NCBI RefSeq assembly: GCF_014126615.1
Contig: NZ_CP059897.1
Coordinates: 124,001-188,000 of the forward strand
Length of the DNA stretch: 64,000 nucleotides
Direction of reading: 5' to 3'
Source: Ciceribacter thiooxidans
GTDB lineage: Bacteria > Pseudomonadota > Alphaproteobacteria > Rhizobiales > Rhizobiaceae
In this document: piece after piece, positions 18,241-26,632 of the stretch
Position numbering within the stretch: position 1 is the stretch's first letter
How the letters are laid out: every line of letters starts with the position of its first letter
Notes under the pieces: model-generated
What the model saw: only the letters and a program-made list of their open reading frames with translations
What the model was told of the DNA's origin: nothing
Database searches by the model: none
Made by a program: the position numbers and the translations under genes

Positions 18241-18267
18241 AACTACTGTGGCAAAAGAGGAACGATC

Positions 18268-19302
18268 ATGCGTCGACCAACCATCGCCGATCTTGCTAAA
18301 GAGGCGGACGTGTCCATCGCGACTGTGAACCGGATTCTTGCTGGAAGTGCCTCGGTCAAAGGGACGACAATGCAACGCGTCCAGGCTGCGGCAGAGCGAA
18401 TAGGCTTCTACGCCGCAGGCGCGATCGAGGATCGGCTACGCAAATCAGCCCCGAAATACCGCCTTGGCTTTCTGCTGCAGCAATCCAGCCGTGAGCTTTA
18501 CCAACTCTTTGGCAAGAAAATCGTCGAAGCATGCCATGCCAGGCGTGACGAAGTCGTCAATCCAGTCATCGATTTCGTGGATCTGTTAACGCCAGAAAAT
18601 ATCGCAGGTCGGCTTAAAGCCCTCGGCGCGGATTGTGACGCCGTCGCTGTGATTGCCGCCGATCATCCGGTTATCGCCCAGGCCATCAGTGAGTTGCATG
18701 ACAAGCGCAAGCCGGTCACCGCCTATATTACCGATCAGTCGGCGCGCGACAAAGCCGCTTATGTTGGCGCTGACAACTGGAAAATGGGGCGGACGGCGGC
18801 ATGGCTTATTTCGCATATGACCCCTGATCCCGGGCGGATCGCCGTCTTCATTGGCAACCACCGTTATCAATGTCAGGATGTCGCTGACGCAAGCTTCCGG
18901 TCGTACATACGGGAACATGCACCGTATCTTACAATCGAGGACAGCCGCCCCACGCATGAGGAGCCGAACGAGGCCTACCGGATGGTTAAGGAATTATTGG
19001 CCACAACCGATGACCTCACGGGCATACTGATTGTCGGCGGCGGCATCTCCGGTATCTTGCGGGCACTTAGAGAAGCACCCCAGGAGCGGCGCCGTAGTAT
19101 TCGTCTAGTGTGCCGGGATATCGGTCCGGAGACACGAAAGGGCCTATCGGAAGGTCTTATTACCGCGGCCCTTTGCCATCCGCTGGAGCAAACGTCCGCA
19201 ACCCTCGTCCAGACGATGATCGAGACGATCAATCAGGATGTTGCAGGTAGCACGATCCATCGCACAGTTGGTTTCGACATCGTGACGCCAGAAAACATTT
19301 AA
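18268..19302 (+). CDS. LacI-family transcriptional regulator
   Basis: The 344-residue protein has the LacI helix-turn-helix at residues 4-25 (PTIADLAKEADVSIATVNRI) and the hinge helix at about 45-60. A periplasmic-binding-protein-like sensor domain follows. It has LGFLLQQSSRELYQLFGKKI, AVIAADHPV and ILIVGGGISGI, the last at the effector-binding cleft. It is transcribed away from the ABC/inositol operon and most likely represses it until a cyclitol or its product binds. Confidence 0.9.
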   Translation: MRRPTIADLAKEADVSIATVNRILAGSASVKGTTMQRVQAAAERIGFYAAGAIEDRLRKSAPKYRLGFLLQQSSRELYQLFGKKIVEACHARRDEVVNPVIDFVDLLTPENIAGRLKALGADCDAVAVIAADHPVIAQAISELHDKRKPVTAYITDQSARDKAAYVGADNWKMGRTAAWLISHMTPDPGRIAVFIGNHRYQCQDVADASFRSYIREHAPYLTIEDSRPTHEEPNEAYRMVKELLATTDDLTGILIVGGGISGILRALREAPQERRRSIRLVCRDIGPETRKGLSEGLITAALCHPLEQTSATLVQTMIETINQDVAGSTIHRTVGFDIVTPENI

Positions 19303-19520
19303 AATTCCGAAATCTCCAAAAATCATAATGTTACACAGATTCAGCCGTAAAGCACCGGCACCACGAGTCGTCTCACTTAGTCGTTTGTGGCCGTTGGCGG
19401 TTTCCCAAATCCTACCCGTCTGACCCGGCGTTGACACGATGGGATCCGGCGGATAGCGCCGGACGAATAGGTGGCTTATATCCTTCGGCAACGCTCGCTC
19501 TCAAAACCTAAGAAGGCATC

Positions 19521-20444
19521 TTGAACAGGAAATCCCCAGTCTATCTCAACGCCCTACGCGCCTTCGAAGCGAGTGCGCGACATGGCAGTTTCGCTGGCGC
19601 AGCCGAAGAACTCAGCGTCACCGCGGCCGCAGTTGGACAGATGGTGCGGGGGCTGGAGGACTGGCTGGGATTGCCGCTCTTTCACCGCAGCACCACGGGA
19701 AAGGCGAGGCTCACCATGACAGAAGCAGCCGAGCGTGCCCTGCCCGACATCAGGGCGGGGCTCGACCAGCTGGCTATTGGGCTGGAGCGCCTTCGTGAGT
19801 CCGCAACGAGCGGCATCCTCAACGTAACTGTCAGTCCTGCTTTCGCCGCCAAATGGCTGCTGCCCCGTATCGACCGCTTCCAGGCGAGATGTCCGGAGAC
19901 TGACATCCGGCTCGAGACGAGCTTGAGATTGGTCGATTACAAGGCGCACGGCATAGATATTGGCGTGCGCTATGGAGACGGAACCTGGCCGGACCTGATC
20001 GCCGGGAAGCTCATGGACGAGGAGGTCTTTCCGGTCTGTTCGCCCAGCTTTTCAGAAAATGGGAGACTCGACGTCCCCGCCGATCTCACGCGTCAAACGC
20101 TCATCCACGATCTGTCCGTGGATCCGGCGATTGGTTTCGTGACATGGGACCTCTGGCTGCGGGCCGCCGGCGTATTCGACACCCAGCCGCACAGGGGAAT
20201 GAGGATCGATAATTCCGCTGCCGTCCTGCAAGCCGCGATCGAGGGACGTGGCGTGGCTCTGGCGCGCAGCATCCTGGCCCATGACGATCTGGTTGCGGGG
20301 CGGCTCCAGCGGCTCTTCCCTGAAGTAGCCGTCCCCTCGAAGCTTGCCTACTACGTCGTCTACCGGGCGCAGTATGCATCGCTGCCGAAGCTGCAGGCCT
20401 TTCGCGACTGGCTGCTAGAAGAGGCCGGCGCTGCGCGACCCTGA
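19521..20444 (+). CDS. LysR-family regulator, GcvA-like
   Basis: The gene starts with TTG at 19521, preceded by AGAAGG at a good distance, and encodes 307 residues. The N-terminal winged helix reads LRAFEASARHGSFAGAAEELSVTAAAVGQMV. The effector domain carries the GcvA-like stretches SPAFAAKWLLPRIDRF and GIDIGVRYGDG. It reads in the same direction as the small protein, amine oxidase, alcohol dehydrogenase and cupin genes that follow, and may control them. The 218 bases before it hold a small G/C hairpin at 19445-19463 without a T-run. Confidence 0.9.
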   Translation: MNRKSPVYLNALRAFEASARHGSFAGAAEELSVTAAAVGQMVRGLEDWLGLPLFHRSTTGKARLTMTEAAERALPDIRAGLDQLAIGLERLRESATSGILNVTVSPAFAAKWLLPRIDRFQARCPETDIRLETSLRLVDYKAHGIDIGVRYGDGTWPDLIAGKLMDEEVFPVCSPSFSENGRLDVPADLTRQTLIHDLSVDPAIGFVTWDLWLRAAGVFDTQPHRGMRIDNSAAVLQAAIEGRGVALARSILAHDDLVAGRLQRLFPEVAVPSKLAYYVVYRAQYASLPKLQAFRDWLLEEAGAARP

Positions 20445-20546
20445 GGCGTCGCGACGGAGCGCCAAAGATTTTCTTTGCCGCGCGCAAGAAACTCTCATTT
20501 GTCAAACCGGCCACGCGGGCGCATCAAACGGCGCGTGAGCATTCTC

Positions 20547-20564
20547 GCGAGGAGATCTCCTCGC
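20547..20564. promoter_or_regulatory. 18-base perfect palindrome covering a Shine-Dalgarno
   Basis: GCGAGGAGATCTCCTCGC is perfectly self-complementary. It contains an AGGAG followed by its own complement, so in RNA the ribosome site would be hidden in a hairpin. It could equally be a DNA operator for the LysR protein encoded just upstream. The next in-frame ATGs are at 20568 and 20592. Confidence 0.5.
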
Positions 20565-20591
20565 CACATGCGCCAAGCGAAACCCGAAAGG

Positions 20592-20828
20592 ATGACCGTG
20601 GCTTATCTCGAAATTACCCTTCAGATTGCCGTCGAGAACCGCCGCGCTGCCGTGGGCGTCTATCAGAAATACAAGGAGACATTCCTCACCGAAGTCGCCG
20701 GAGCAAGCTCGAAGGAGCTTCTGATCCGCGACGATGCCGTGCAGGTTCTCCATGGGTTCAACAGCGTGGATGACGCAAAGGCCTATCTCGAAAGCGCACT
20801 CACAGGAAACCACCTATGGCTCCAATGA
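20592..20828 (+). CDS. Small ferredoxin-like-fold (dimeric alpha/beta barrel type) protein
   Basis: From ATG 20592 the protein has 78 residues. ATG 20568 is an alternative that adds 8 residues. The pattern is strand (VAYLEITLQIA), helix (NRRAAVGVYQKYKETFLTEV), strand (SKELLIRDDAVQVLHGF), helix (SVDDAKAYLESAL), which fits small dimeric barrel proteins. I recognise no exact family. The last 13 bases overlap the amine oxidase gene, so it probably works with that enzyme or is needed for its translation. Confidence 0.65.
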   Translation: MTVAYLEITLQIAVENRRAAVGVYQKYKETFLTEVAGASSKELLIRDDAVQVLHGFNSVDDAKAYLESALTGNHLWLQ

Positions 20829-21979
20829 CCGCAATGCCGTCCAACGCAGTTGTCATCGTTGGCGGCGGCCTAGCGGGACTCACGGCAGCTTACCACCTGC
20901 ATCGCAACGGGCTCGACTTCACTTTGGTCGAGGCCCGAAATCGGCTGGGCGGCCGTATCCTCACGGCTGACCCGAAAACCGATGTCTCGCAAGACGGTTT
21001 CGATCTCGGCCCGTCCTGGTTCTGGCCCGATATAAATCCAGCGGTGGGTGAATTTGCCCGCAAGTTGGAGCTCCCGTTCTTTCCCCAATATTCCGATGGC
21101 GCGATGGTGTTTCAGCGCTCTCGCGAGACGGCACCCGAGCGTTACGACACAATGCGGCAACCGCCGATTTCGATGCGGCTGGCCGGCGGTATCGGAGCCG
21201 TCGTCTCGGCCTTGGCCGGCCGCTTGCCGCGAGCATCATTGCGGCTCGCCACGAAAGTGACCCGGATTGAGAAAACTGCAGCTGGCGTCAAGGTGCGGTT
21301 CAGAGGAGGAGACGGCTCGGCCAACGACATCGAGGCTTGTCATGTGGTCCTGGCGCTGCCGCCTCGATTGCTCGCCGAGACGATTATTTTCGATCCCGTA
21401 CCGACGGATCAGGTTCAGAAGCTTTGGCGCGACACGCCGACCTGGATGGCGCCGCATGCGAAGGTCTTCGCTCTCTATGATCGGCCCTTCTGGCGCGAAG
21501 CCGGGCTTTCGGGCGCGGCGCGCAGTATGGTCGGCCCGCTGGTCGAGATCCACGATGCGACGACGTCGACCGGGAAAGCGGCCCTCTTTGGCTTCGTCGG
21601 CGTCGCGGCACCAACTCGAAACCAGGCGGGCCGCGACGCCATCATCAATGCCTCGATCGCGCAGCTCGCCCAACTTTTCGGCCCAGAAGCCCTGGATCCG
21701 ATTTCGACGCTTATCAAGGATTGGGCCGACGATCCGCTGACTGCCACGCCCTTGGACCAAATCGCTGGCGATCACCCTCAAGGTGGTCGGCGCGAATGGG
21801 TCGATCAGACTTGGCGGAACTGGATCAGTTTGGCCGGCAGCGAAACGGCAATCAACGATCCCGGTTATCTGGCTGGCGCCATCGAAGCTGGTGAAGGCGC
21901 GGCCATGACCCTGATCAGCAGGCGAGACGGAGATCGTTCATCGCTTGATTTGGGATGCGTGGATAGGAGCAGGTCATGA
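20816..21979 (+). CDS. FAD-dependent amine oxidase
   Basis: The 387-residue protein opens with the dinucleotide-binding motif VVIVGGGLAGLTAAYHL and the second motif VEARNRLGGRI, the signature of the flavin monoamine oxidase/protoporphyrinogen oxidase family. FDLGPSWFWPD follows at the position of the substrate channel. The C-terminal FAD-contact region reads LAGSETA...GYLAGAIEAGE. It should oxidise a primary amine or amino acid to an imine. The gene overlaps the alcohol dehydrogenase by 4 bases (ATGA), so amine oxidation and carbonyl/alcohol handling are probably consecutive. The substrate is unknown. Confidence 0.85.
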   Translation: MAPMTAMPSNAVVIVGGGLAGLTAAYHLHRNGLDFTLVEARNRLGGRILTADPKTDVSQDGFDLGPSWFWPDINPAVGEFARKLELPFFPQYSDGAMVFQRSRETAPERYDTMRQPPISMRLAGGIGAVVSALAGRLPRASLRLATKVTRIEKTAAGVKVRFRGGDGSANDIEACHVVLALPPRLLAETIIFDPVPTDQVQKLWRDTPTWMAPHAKVFALYDRPFWREAGLSGAARSMVGPLVEIHDATTSTGKAALFGFVGVAAPTRNQAGRDAIINASIAQLAQLFGPEALDPISTLIKDWADDPLTATPLDQIAGDHPQGGRREWVDQTWRNWISLAGSETAINDPGYLAGAIEAGEGAAMTLISRRDGDRSSLDLGCVDRSRS

Positions 21980-23016
21980 AAACAACCTATCGGGCGATGC
22001 AGATCTCAGCATCGGGCAAACTTGAACTGGTGGAGCGGCCAACGCCCGTGCCGGGCGACAACGAGGTGCTGATTGCGGTCGAGGTCTGCGGCGTCTGCGG
22101 GGCCGACGCCAGCGACATCGACAGGGCAGACCGGGCCTTACAGCCCCCGCGCGTTCCCGGACACGAGGTCGTGGGCCGCATCGTCGCGCTCGGTCCGCAT
22201 GCACCGTCGATCTGGAAGCGCGGCCAGCGCGTCGGCGTCGGCCGGCTCGGCGGCCATTGCAACGAGTGCAGCGAGTGCCGCCGCGGCCGTTTCAACCTCT
22301 GCCGCAACCAACCCGTCCTCGGATCCTCCTGCGACGGTGGATATGCCGACATGATGATCGCACCGGCGACGGGCCTCGTTTCCATCCCGGGCGAGCTCTC
22401 GTCCGAGGAGGCAGCACCCATCCTGTGCGCTGGTATTGCGACGTTCAATGCCTTGAAGAAGTCGGGCGCCGAGGCCGGCGATACCGTCGCCATTCTTGGA
22501 GTAGGCGGGCTCGGGCACATGGCGCTGCAATATGCCCGCAACATGGGCTTTAGGGTCGTGGCGGTGGGCCGGGGCGAAGACATTGCTCGGGATGCGATCG
22601 CGCTTGGCGCCCATCGCTACATCGATACGAACAAGGAAAACGCTAGCGAGGCTCTGAACACGTTGGGCGGCGCCAGGGCGATCCTGACCACGATCGCCAG
22701 CCCGGACGCCGTTGCGGCTTTGATCCCTGGCCTCGCGCCGGCGGGTCGCCTCGTCGTGCTTGGCGTCGGCGAGGATCCGCTGCCGGTCTCGAGCGGATAT
22801 CTGGTGGGCGCCGAACGCGGCGTCATCGGCTCGATCACCGGATCGCCGTTCGAAAACGAGAAAGCGCTTGCTTTCAGCGTCTTGGCCGGCGTGCGGCCGA
22901 TGATCGAAACCATGCCGCTGGAGCGCGCCCAGGAAGCGGTCGAACGAATGAGATCCGGCGACGCGAAATTCCGGATCGTGCTGACAATGGGAGACCGATC
23001 GAATGCGCATCAATGA
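21976..23016 (+). CDS. Zinc-dependent alcohol dehydrogenase
   Basis: This medium-chain dehydrogenase has 346 residues. The catalytic zinc site is formed by CGVCGAD near residue 38 and GHEVVG. The structural zinc loop CNECSECRRGRFNLC has all four cysteines. The NAD(P)-binding Rossmann motif is ILGVGGLGHMALQYA. It is translationally coupled to the amine oxidase and overlaps the cupin gene by 14 bases. It may reduce or oxidise the carbonyl compound formed by the amine oxidase. Confidence 0.9.
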   Translation: MKTTYRAMQISASGKLELVERPTPVPGDNEVLIAVEVCGVCGADASDIDRADRALQPPRVPGHEVVGRIVALGPHAPSIWKRGQRVGVGRLGGHCNECSECRRGRFNLCRNQPVLGSSCDGGYADMMIAPATGLVSIPGELSSEEAAPILCAGIATFNALKKSGAEAGDTVAILGVGGLGHMALQYARNMGFRVVAVGRGEDIARDAIALGAHRYIDTNKENASEALNTLGGARAILTTIASPDAVAALIPGLAPAGRLVVLGVGEDPLPVSSGYLVGAERGVIGSITGSPFENEKALAFSVLAGVRPMIETMPLERAQEAVERMRSGDAKFRIVLTMGDRSNAHQ

Positions 23017-23683
23017 CGATCTGACAAAGCCGGTCATCGTTCACTCCACTCGACTTGATTGGATCTCAAGCCCCGCCGCCGGCGTCGACCGGCGGATGCT
23101 CTACCGCATCGGCAATGAGGTCGCTCGCGCGACGTCGATCGTGCGCTACGCGCCGGGCAGCGCCTTTCCGCGCCATGTCCACAGCGGCGGCGAGGAAATT
23201 CTCGTGCTCGAAGGAACGTTTCAGGATGAGCATGGGGATTATCCGGCAGGAAGCTATTTCCGCAACCCGCCCGGCACCTCTCATGTGCCCGCCTCCGACA
23301 CCGGCTGCACGATTTTCGTACGGCTCTGGCAGTTTCGCGAGGGTGACACCGCGCAGATTGTCCGCCAACCTGGTGAGGTTGGTGCGGCACCGTTGCGCGA
23401 AGGAGCCAACGCAGCGCGTGTCCTATTCGATGACGGGAAGGAACGTGTTTCGATCGAAGAGTGGCGGCCACGTTCTGTGATAGCGGTCGAAAATCGCCGT
23501 GGCCTCGAATTTCTGGTCCTGTCCGGCAGCCTGACCTTTCAGGGCGAGATGCTAGAGCCGCAATGCTGGGGCAGGTTGCCGGCAGGCAGCTCGCTTGAGG
23601 CGATCACGGGCCCGAACGGTGCCGAAATCTGGACCAAGGACGCCCCTCTTCAGCACACCGATGTGCTGGAGATGCCCTCGTAG
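23003..23683 (+). CDS. ChrR-like double cupin protein
   Basis: The 226-residue protein contains a ChrR-type cupin. The metal motif is FPRHVHSGGEEILVLEGTF, with two His and one Glu, and GSYFRNPPGTSHVP supplies the last His. A second, degenerate cupin repeat occupies the C-terminal half (GLEFLVLSGSLTFQGE) without the His set. The anti-sigma N-terminal domain of true ChrR is absent, so this is an enzyme or sensor cupin. A GGGAG ribosome site lies inside the end of the preceding gene. Its link with amine oxidation is contextual only. Confidence 0.85.
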   Translation: MRINDDLTKPVIVHSTRLDWISSPAAGVDRRMLYRIGNEVARATSIVRYAPGSAFPRHVHSGGEEILVLEGTFQDEHGDYPAGSYFRNPPGTSHVPASDTGCTIFVRLWQFREGDTAQIVRQPGEVGAAPLREGANAARVLFDDGKERVSIEEWRPRSVIAVENRRGLEFLVLSGSLTFQGEMLEPQCWGRLPAGSSLEAITGPNGAEIWTKDAPLQHTDVLEMPS

Positions 23684-23792
23684 CCAACGCGCCGAGAGCT
23701 AAGCGACTCAAGGGACACGCATAGGGGAGTGTCGAGCCATCGTTCTGCAGCAGCATGAATGTGGGCGAACAACAGAAAGCTCGCGGCAAGCA

Positions 23793-24692
23793 TCAACGCC
23801 CCATCTCCCGGGCCAGCTCGAGGAATCCATCGATATAGGAGATCGTCTCCTCGCCACGCCTGACGCCGAGATTGATGCTCTTCTGTATGCCGGCATCTCC
23901 GAGACTGAGCGCTCGGATTGGCATCCCCGCCGCATCCTCCTTGAGCAGCCAGTCCGGAAGAACCGTCACCCCCCTGCCCGCCGAAACGAGTTGCAGCATA
24001 AGGTCGACGGTTTCGGCCGTGCGGTGCTGACGGGGCCGGCAATGCGCGGGAACCAGAAACTGCGTGTAGATGTCGAGGCGCTCCAGTGTGACGGGAACGG
24101 TGATCAGTTCCTCATCAAGCAGATCTTGCGGTTGCACCTTGCCCTTGCCGGCGAGAGAATGCGCCTCGTGCACCATCAAGACCAATTCGTAGTCAAACAC
24201 GGGTGTGAATTGCAACTCCGGCATCTCGACCGGGTCGGGCGTGATCAAGAGATCGATCTCGTAGCCGAGGAGGGCGGCGACCCCATCGAAGCGAAAGGCG
24301 GTCCGCACGTCGAAATCCACGTCGGGCCACCGCGTCAGATAGGGAGTCGCCATTCTCGTCAGCCATCGCTGGCAGGGATGGCATTCCATGCCGACTCGAA
24401 GCGCGCCCCTCCTGCCGAGGGAAAAGTCGTTGAGAACCCGTTCGGCGTGCTCCATCTGCGGCAGGACGCGCTCGGCGACGGAAAGCAGGTATTCGCCCGT
24501 TTGCGTCAAGCGCAGGCCACGGCCAGTTTTCATCCAGATCTTGACGCCGTGCCGTTCCTCGAACTTGGCGATCGTATGGCTCAGCGCAGACTGGCTGACG
24601 TTGAGCTTCTCCGCCGCGGCAGTGACGCTGCCGCGGCGGTTGACTTCCCGGAGGATCGATAGGTGCTGCCGGTCAAGCATTATGTCGTCCAT
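23793..24692 (-). CDS. LysR-family regulator, MetR-like
   Basis: The 299-residue protein has the LysR winged helix (HLSILREVNRRGSVTAAAEKLNVSQSALSHTI). In the effector domain the stretch GMECHPCQRWL matches the conserved MetR segment that senses homocysteine. It is divergent from patB and ridA, with an inverted repeat touching its own start codon. Control of a sulphur amino acid lyase by a MetR-like protein is biologically sensible. The actual effector is not known. Confidence 0.85.
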   Translation of the reverse strand: MDDIMLDRQHLSILREVNRRGSVTAAAEKLNVSQSALSHTIAKFEERHGVKIWMKTGRGLRLTQTGEYLLSVAERVLPQMEHAERVLNDFSLGRRGALRVGMECHPCQRWLTRMATPYLTRWPDVDFDVRTAFRFDGVAALLGYEIDLLITPDPVEMPELQFTPVFDYELVLMVHEAHSLAGKGKVQPQDLLDEELITVPVTLERLDIYTQFLVPAHCRPRQHRTAETVDLMLQLVSAGRGVTVLPDWLLKEDAAGMPIRALSLGDAGIQKSINLGVRRGEETISYIDGFLELAREMGR

Positions 24693-24707
24693 TCATGTTT
24701 GCATGAA
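24692..24707. promoter_or_regulatory. Inverted repeat, candidate LysR/MetR-type site
   Basis: TTCATGTTTGCATGAA is a perfect 6-4-6 inverted repeat. It begins at the first base of the regulator's ATG on the minus strand and lies about 90 bases before patB. It could serve for autoregulation and for activation of patB. Confidence 0.5.
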
Positions 24708-24797
24708 ATATTACCATTTCCGTTCATAATGTATCGCAGGTAACCTCTTCGTCAATCCAGATCCTGCCCCGGCAGCCGAGACGAAAAGGAAACCGCT

Positions 24798-26030
24798 GTG
24801 ACGAAGCTGGCAACTGCACGACATCCCGACGCCGATCCGATGCGATCGATCTTCGACGAGATCATTGACCGCAAGACCAGCAACTCGATGAAATGGGCCT
24901 ATGCCGAAAAGTTGCTGTCGCCTGACGAAGCGGCCGCCGATCCCCTGCCGATGTGGGTTGCCGACACCGACTTCAAGGCGCCGCAGGCCGTCATCGATGC
25001 GCTTCATGAGGCCGTCGCTCACGGCGTCTTCGGTTATCCCGGAGGCGCGACCAAGCCCTATCTCGATGCCGTCGTCGGCTGGCAGCAGCGGCGCTTCGGT
25101 TGGAACATTGAGAAGGAATGGATTCTCCAAACCTCCGGCATCATCACAACGCTGAAGACTGCCGTGCAGGCGTTCTCGGCGCCGGGCGACAGCGTCCTGA
25201 TCCAGCCGCCGGTCTATGCGCACTTTCATAACGACGTCCTGTTGAACGGCCGGCACCTAGCCTATGCGCCACTCGAATTCACTGGCGACGGTTATCGCTT
25301 CAACGAGAAGATCTTTGAGGCTGCGATCCGGTCCAATACCAAGCTCTTCATCCTCAGCCACCCGCATAATCCGACCGGCAATGTTTGGTCCGAGGACGAA
25401 CTCAGGACGATGGGCGAAATCTGCGCCCGCAATGGAGTCCTGGTCATCTCCGACGAGATCCACGAAGACCTGATCCTCAATCCCGCGAAGAAGCATATTC
25501 CGTTCGCCTCCCTCGGCGAAGAGTTTGCCGAAAACAGCATCACCTGCACGGCGCCGAGCAAGACGTTCAACCTGCCCGGTCTTCAGAGCGCCAACGTCTT
25601 CGTGCCGAACAAGCGGATCCGCGACGAACTGCAGCGCCAGTATGCGCGCAACGTGTTCGAACTCGTCAATGTCCTCGGCATGGTGGCGGCAGAGGCTGCC
25701 TATGCGTGTGGCGAGCCCTGGCTCGAAGAGATGCTCACCTACCTCCGCACAAATCACGCGCACTTTGCCGGTGCGATCAACAACGTCGATCCTCGTCTGA
25801 AGGTCTTGCCGGCGGATTCGCTCTACCTGGCCTGGATGGATTGCCGCGGCTTGGGAATGGATGCGGTCGCTCTCGACAAATTCATGCTGACCAAGGCTCG
25901 CGTCTGGCTCGACAAGGGTCAGAAGTTCGGCATCGAGGGACATGGCTTCATGCGCGTGAACCTCGGTTGCCCGCGCTCGACCGTCGACGAAGCCATCCGG
26001 CGCATCACAGCCGCCGTCGCAGAACTCTAA
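24798..26030 (+). CDS. patB: PatB/MalY-type cystathionine beta-lyase (PLP)
   Basis: The 410-residue fold-type I PLP enzyme starts with GTG after an AAAGGA ribosome site. Family motifs are PMWVADTDFKAP, FGYPGGATKPYLDAV, SHPHNPTGNVWSEDEL, VISDEIHEDLIL and TAPSKTFNLPGLQSANV, with the PLP lysine in SKTFN. MalY/PatB enzymes split C-S bonds of cystathionine or S-conjugates to give a thiol, pyruvate and ammonia by way of 2-aminoacrylate. RidA, encoded next, hydrolyses that enamine/imine. The nearby amino acid importer probably brings in the sulphur substrate. Confidence 0.9.
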   Translation: MTKLATARHPDADPMRSIFDEIIDRKTSNSMKWAYAEKLLSPDEAAADPLPMWVADTDFKAPQAVIDALHEAVAHGVFGYPGGATKPYLDAVVGWQQRRFGWNIEKEWILQTSGIITTLKTAVQAFSAPGDSVLIQPPVYAHFHNDVLLNGRHLAYAPLEFTGDGYRFNEKIFEAAIRSNTKLFILSHPHNPTGNVWSEDELRTMGEICARNGVLVISDEIHEDLILNPAKKHIPFASLGEEFAENSITCTAPSKTFNLPGLQSANVFVPNKRIRDELQRQYARNVFELVNVLGMVAAEAAYACGEPWLEEMLTYLRTNHAHFAGAINNVDPRLKVLPADSLYLAWMDCRGLGMDAVALDKFMLTKARVWLDKGQKFGIEGHGFMRVNLGCPRSTVDEAIRRITAAVAEL

Positions 26031-26044
26031 GCGGGGAAAGACAG

Positions 26045-26518
26045 ATGTCTCAGACGATCGAACAACGACTGGCGGCACTGGGCGTCGAGCTTCCCGCCGC
26101 AGCGAAGTCGGTGGCCAACTATTTGCCGGTGATCGGAACCGGACGTCTCGTCCTCACCTCCGGTCAACTGCCGTTGGCGGACGGCAAACTGATTGCGACG
26201 GGGCTTCTCGGAAGGGACCTCGACGTCGGGGACGGGGCGCTCGCGGCAAAACAGTGTGCCTTGAACGTGCTCGCCCAGGCTCGGACCTATCTCGGAAGCC
26301 TCGAGCGCATCGCAAGGATCGTCAAGATCACCGTCTTCGTGGCCTCGGCTCCAGACTTCACGGAACAACACCTCGTTGCCAACGGAGCGTCGGACTTTTT
26401 GGTCGACGCTCTTGGCGACAAAGGCAAACACGCGCGCTCCGCTCTTGGCGTTGCCGCTTTGCCCATGAATGCACCTGTTGAGATCGAGGCCATCCTCGAG
26501 ATCGACCAAGAACAATAA
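26045..26518 (+). CDS. ridA: RidA-family enamine/imine deaminase
   Basis: I place the start at ATG 26045, 14 bases after the patB stop, with GGGGAAAG as ribosome site, giving 157 residues. The protein shows the RidA/YjgF fold: VANYLPVIGTGRLVLTSGQLP, CALNVLAQARTYLGSLERI, VKITVFVAS and the C-terminal VEIEAILEI. It belongs to the longer RidA subfamily rather than the 130-residue archetype. It fits as a partner of PatB, clearing the reactive 2-aminoacrylate that such lyases release. Confidence 0.9.
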   Translation: MSQTIEQRLAALGVELPAAAKSVANYLPVIGTGRLVLTSGQLPLADGKLIATGLLGRDLDVGDGALAAKQCALNVLAQARTYLGSLERIARIVKITVFVASAPDFTEQHLVANGASDFLVDALGDKGKHARSALGVAALPMNAPVEIEAILEIDQEQ

Positions 26519-26632
26519 GCGCTTGAGCGCGGGCCCGACGGGCCATGACGACATCGGGAACTTAACCGATCCACGGGCGGAGAACCGGCAAGAAGGCCGC
26601 CGTCCTCTGGGTCACAAACTGGGAGAATGGGA

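Noticed and set aside
19445..19463. G/C hairpin as terminator of the LacI-family gene
   Set aside because: A 7-base stem is present, but no T-run follows on either strand and it is 140 bases from the stop codon.
25385..26044. Extended 377-codon frame ending in RidA
   Set aside because: The first 220 codons overlap patB out of frame and look like Arg-rich shadow sequence. The real RidA start is at 26045.
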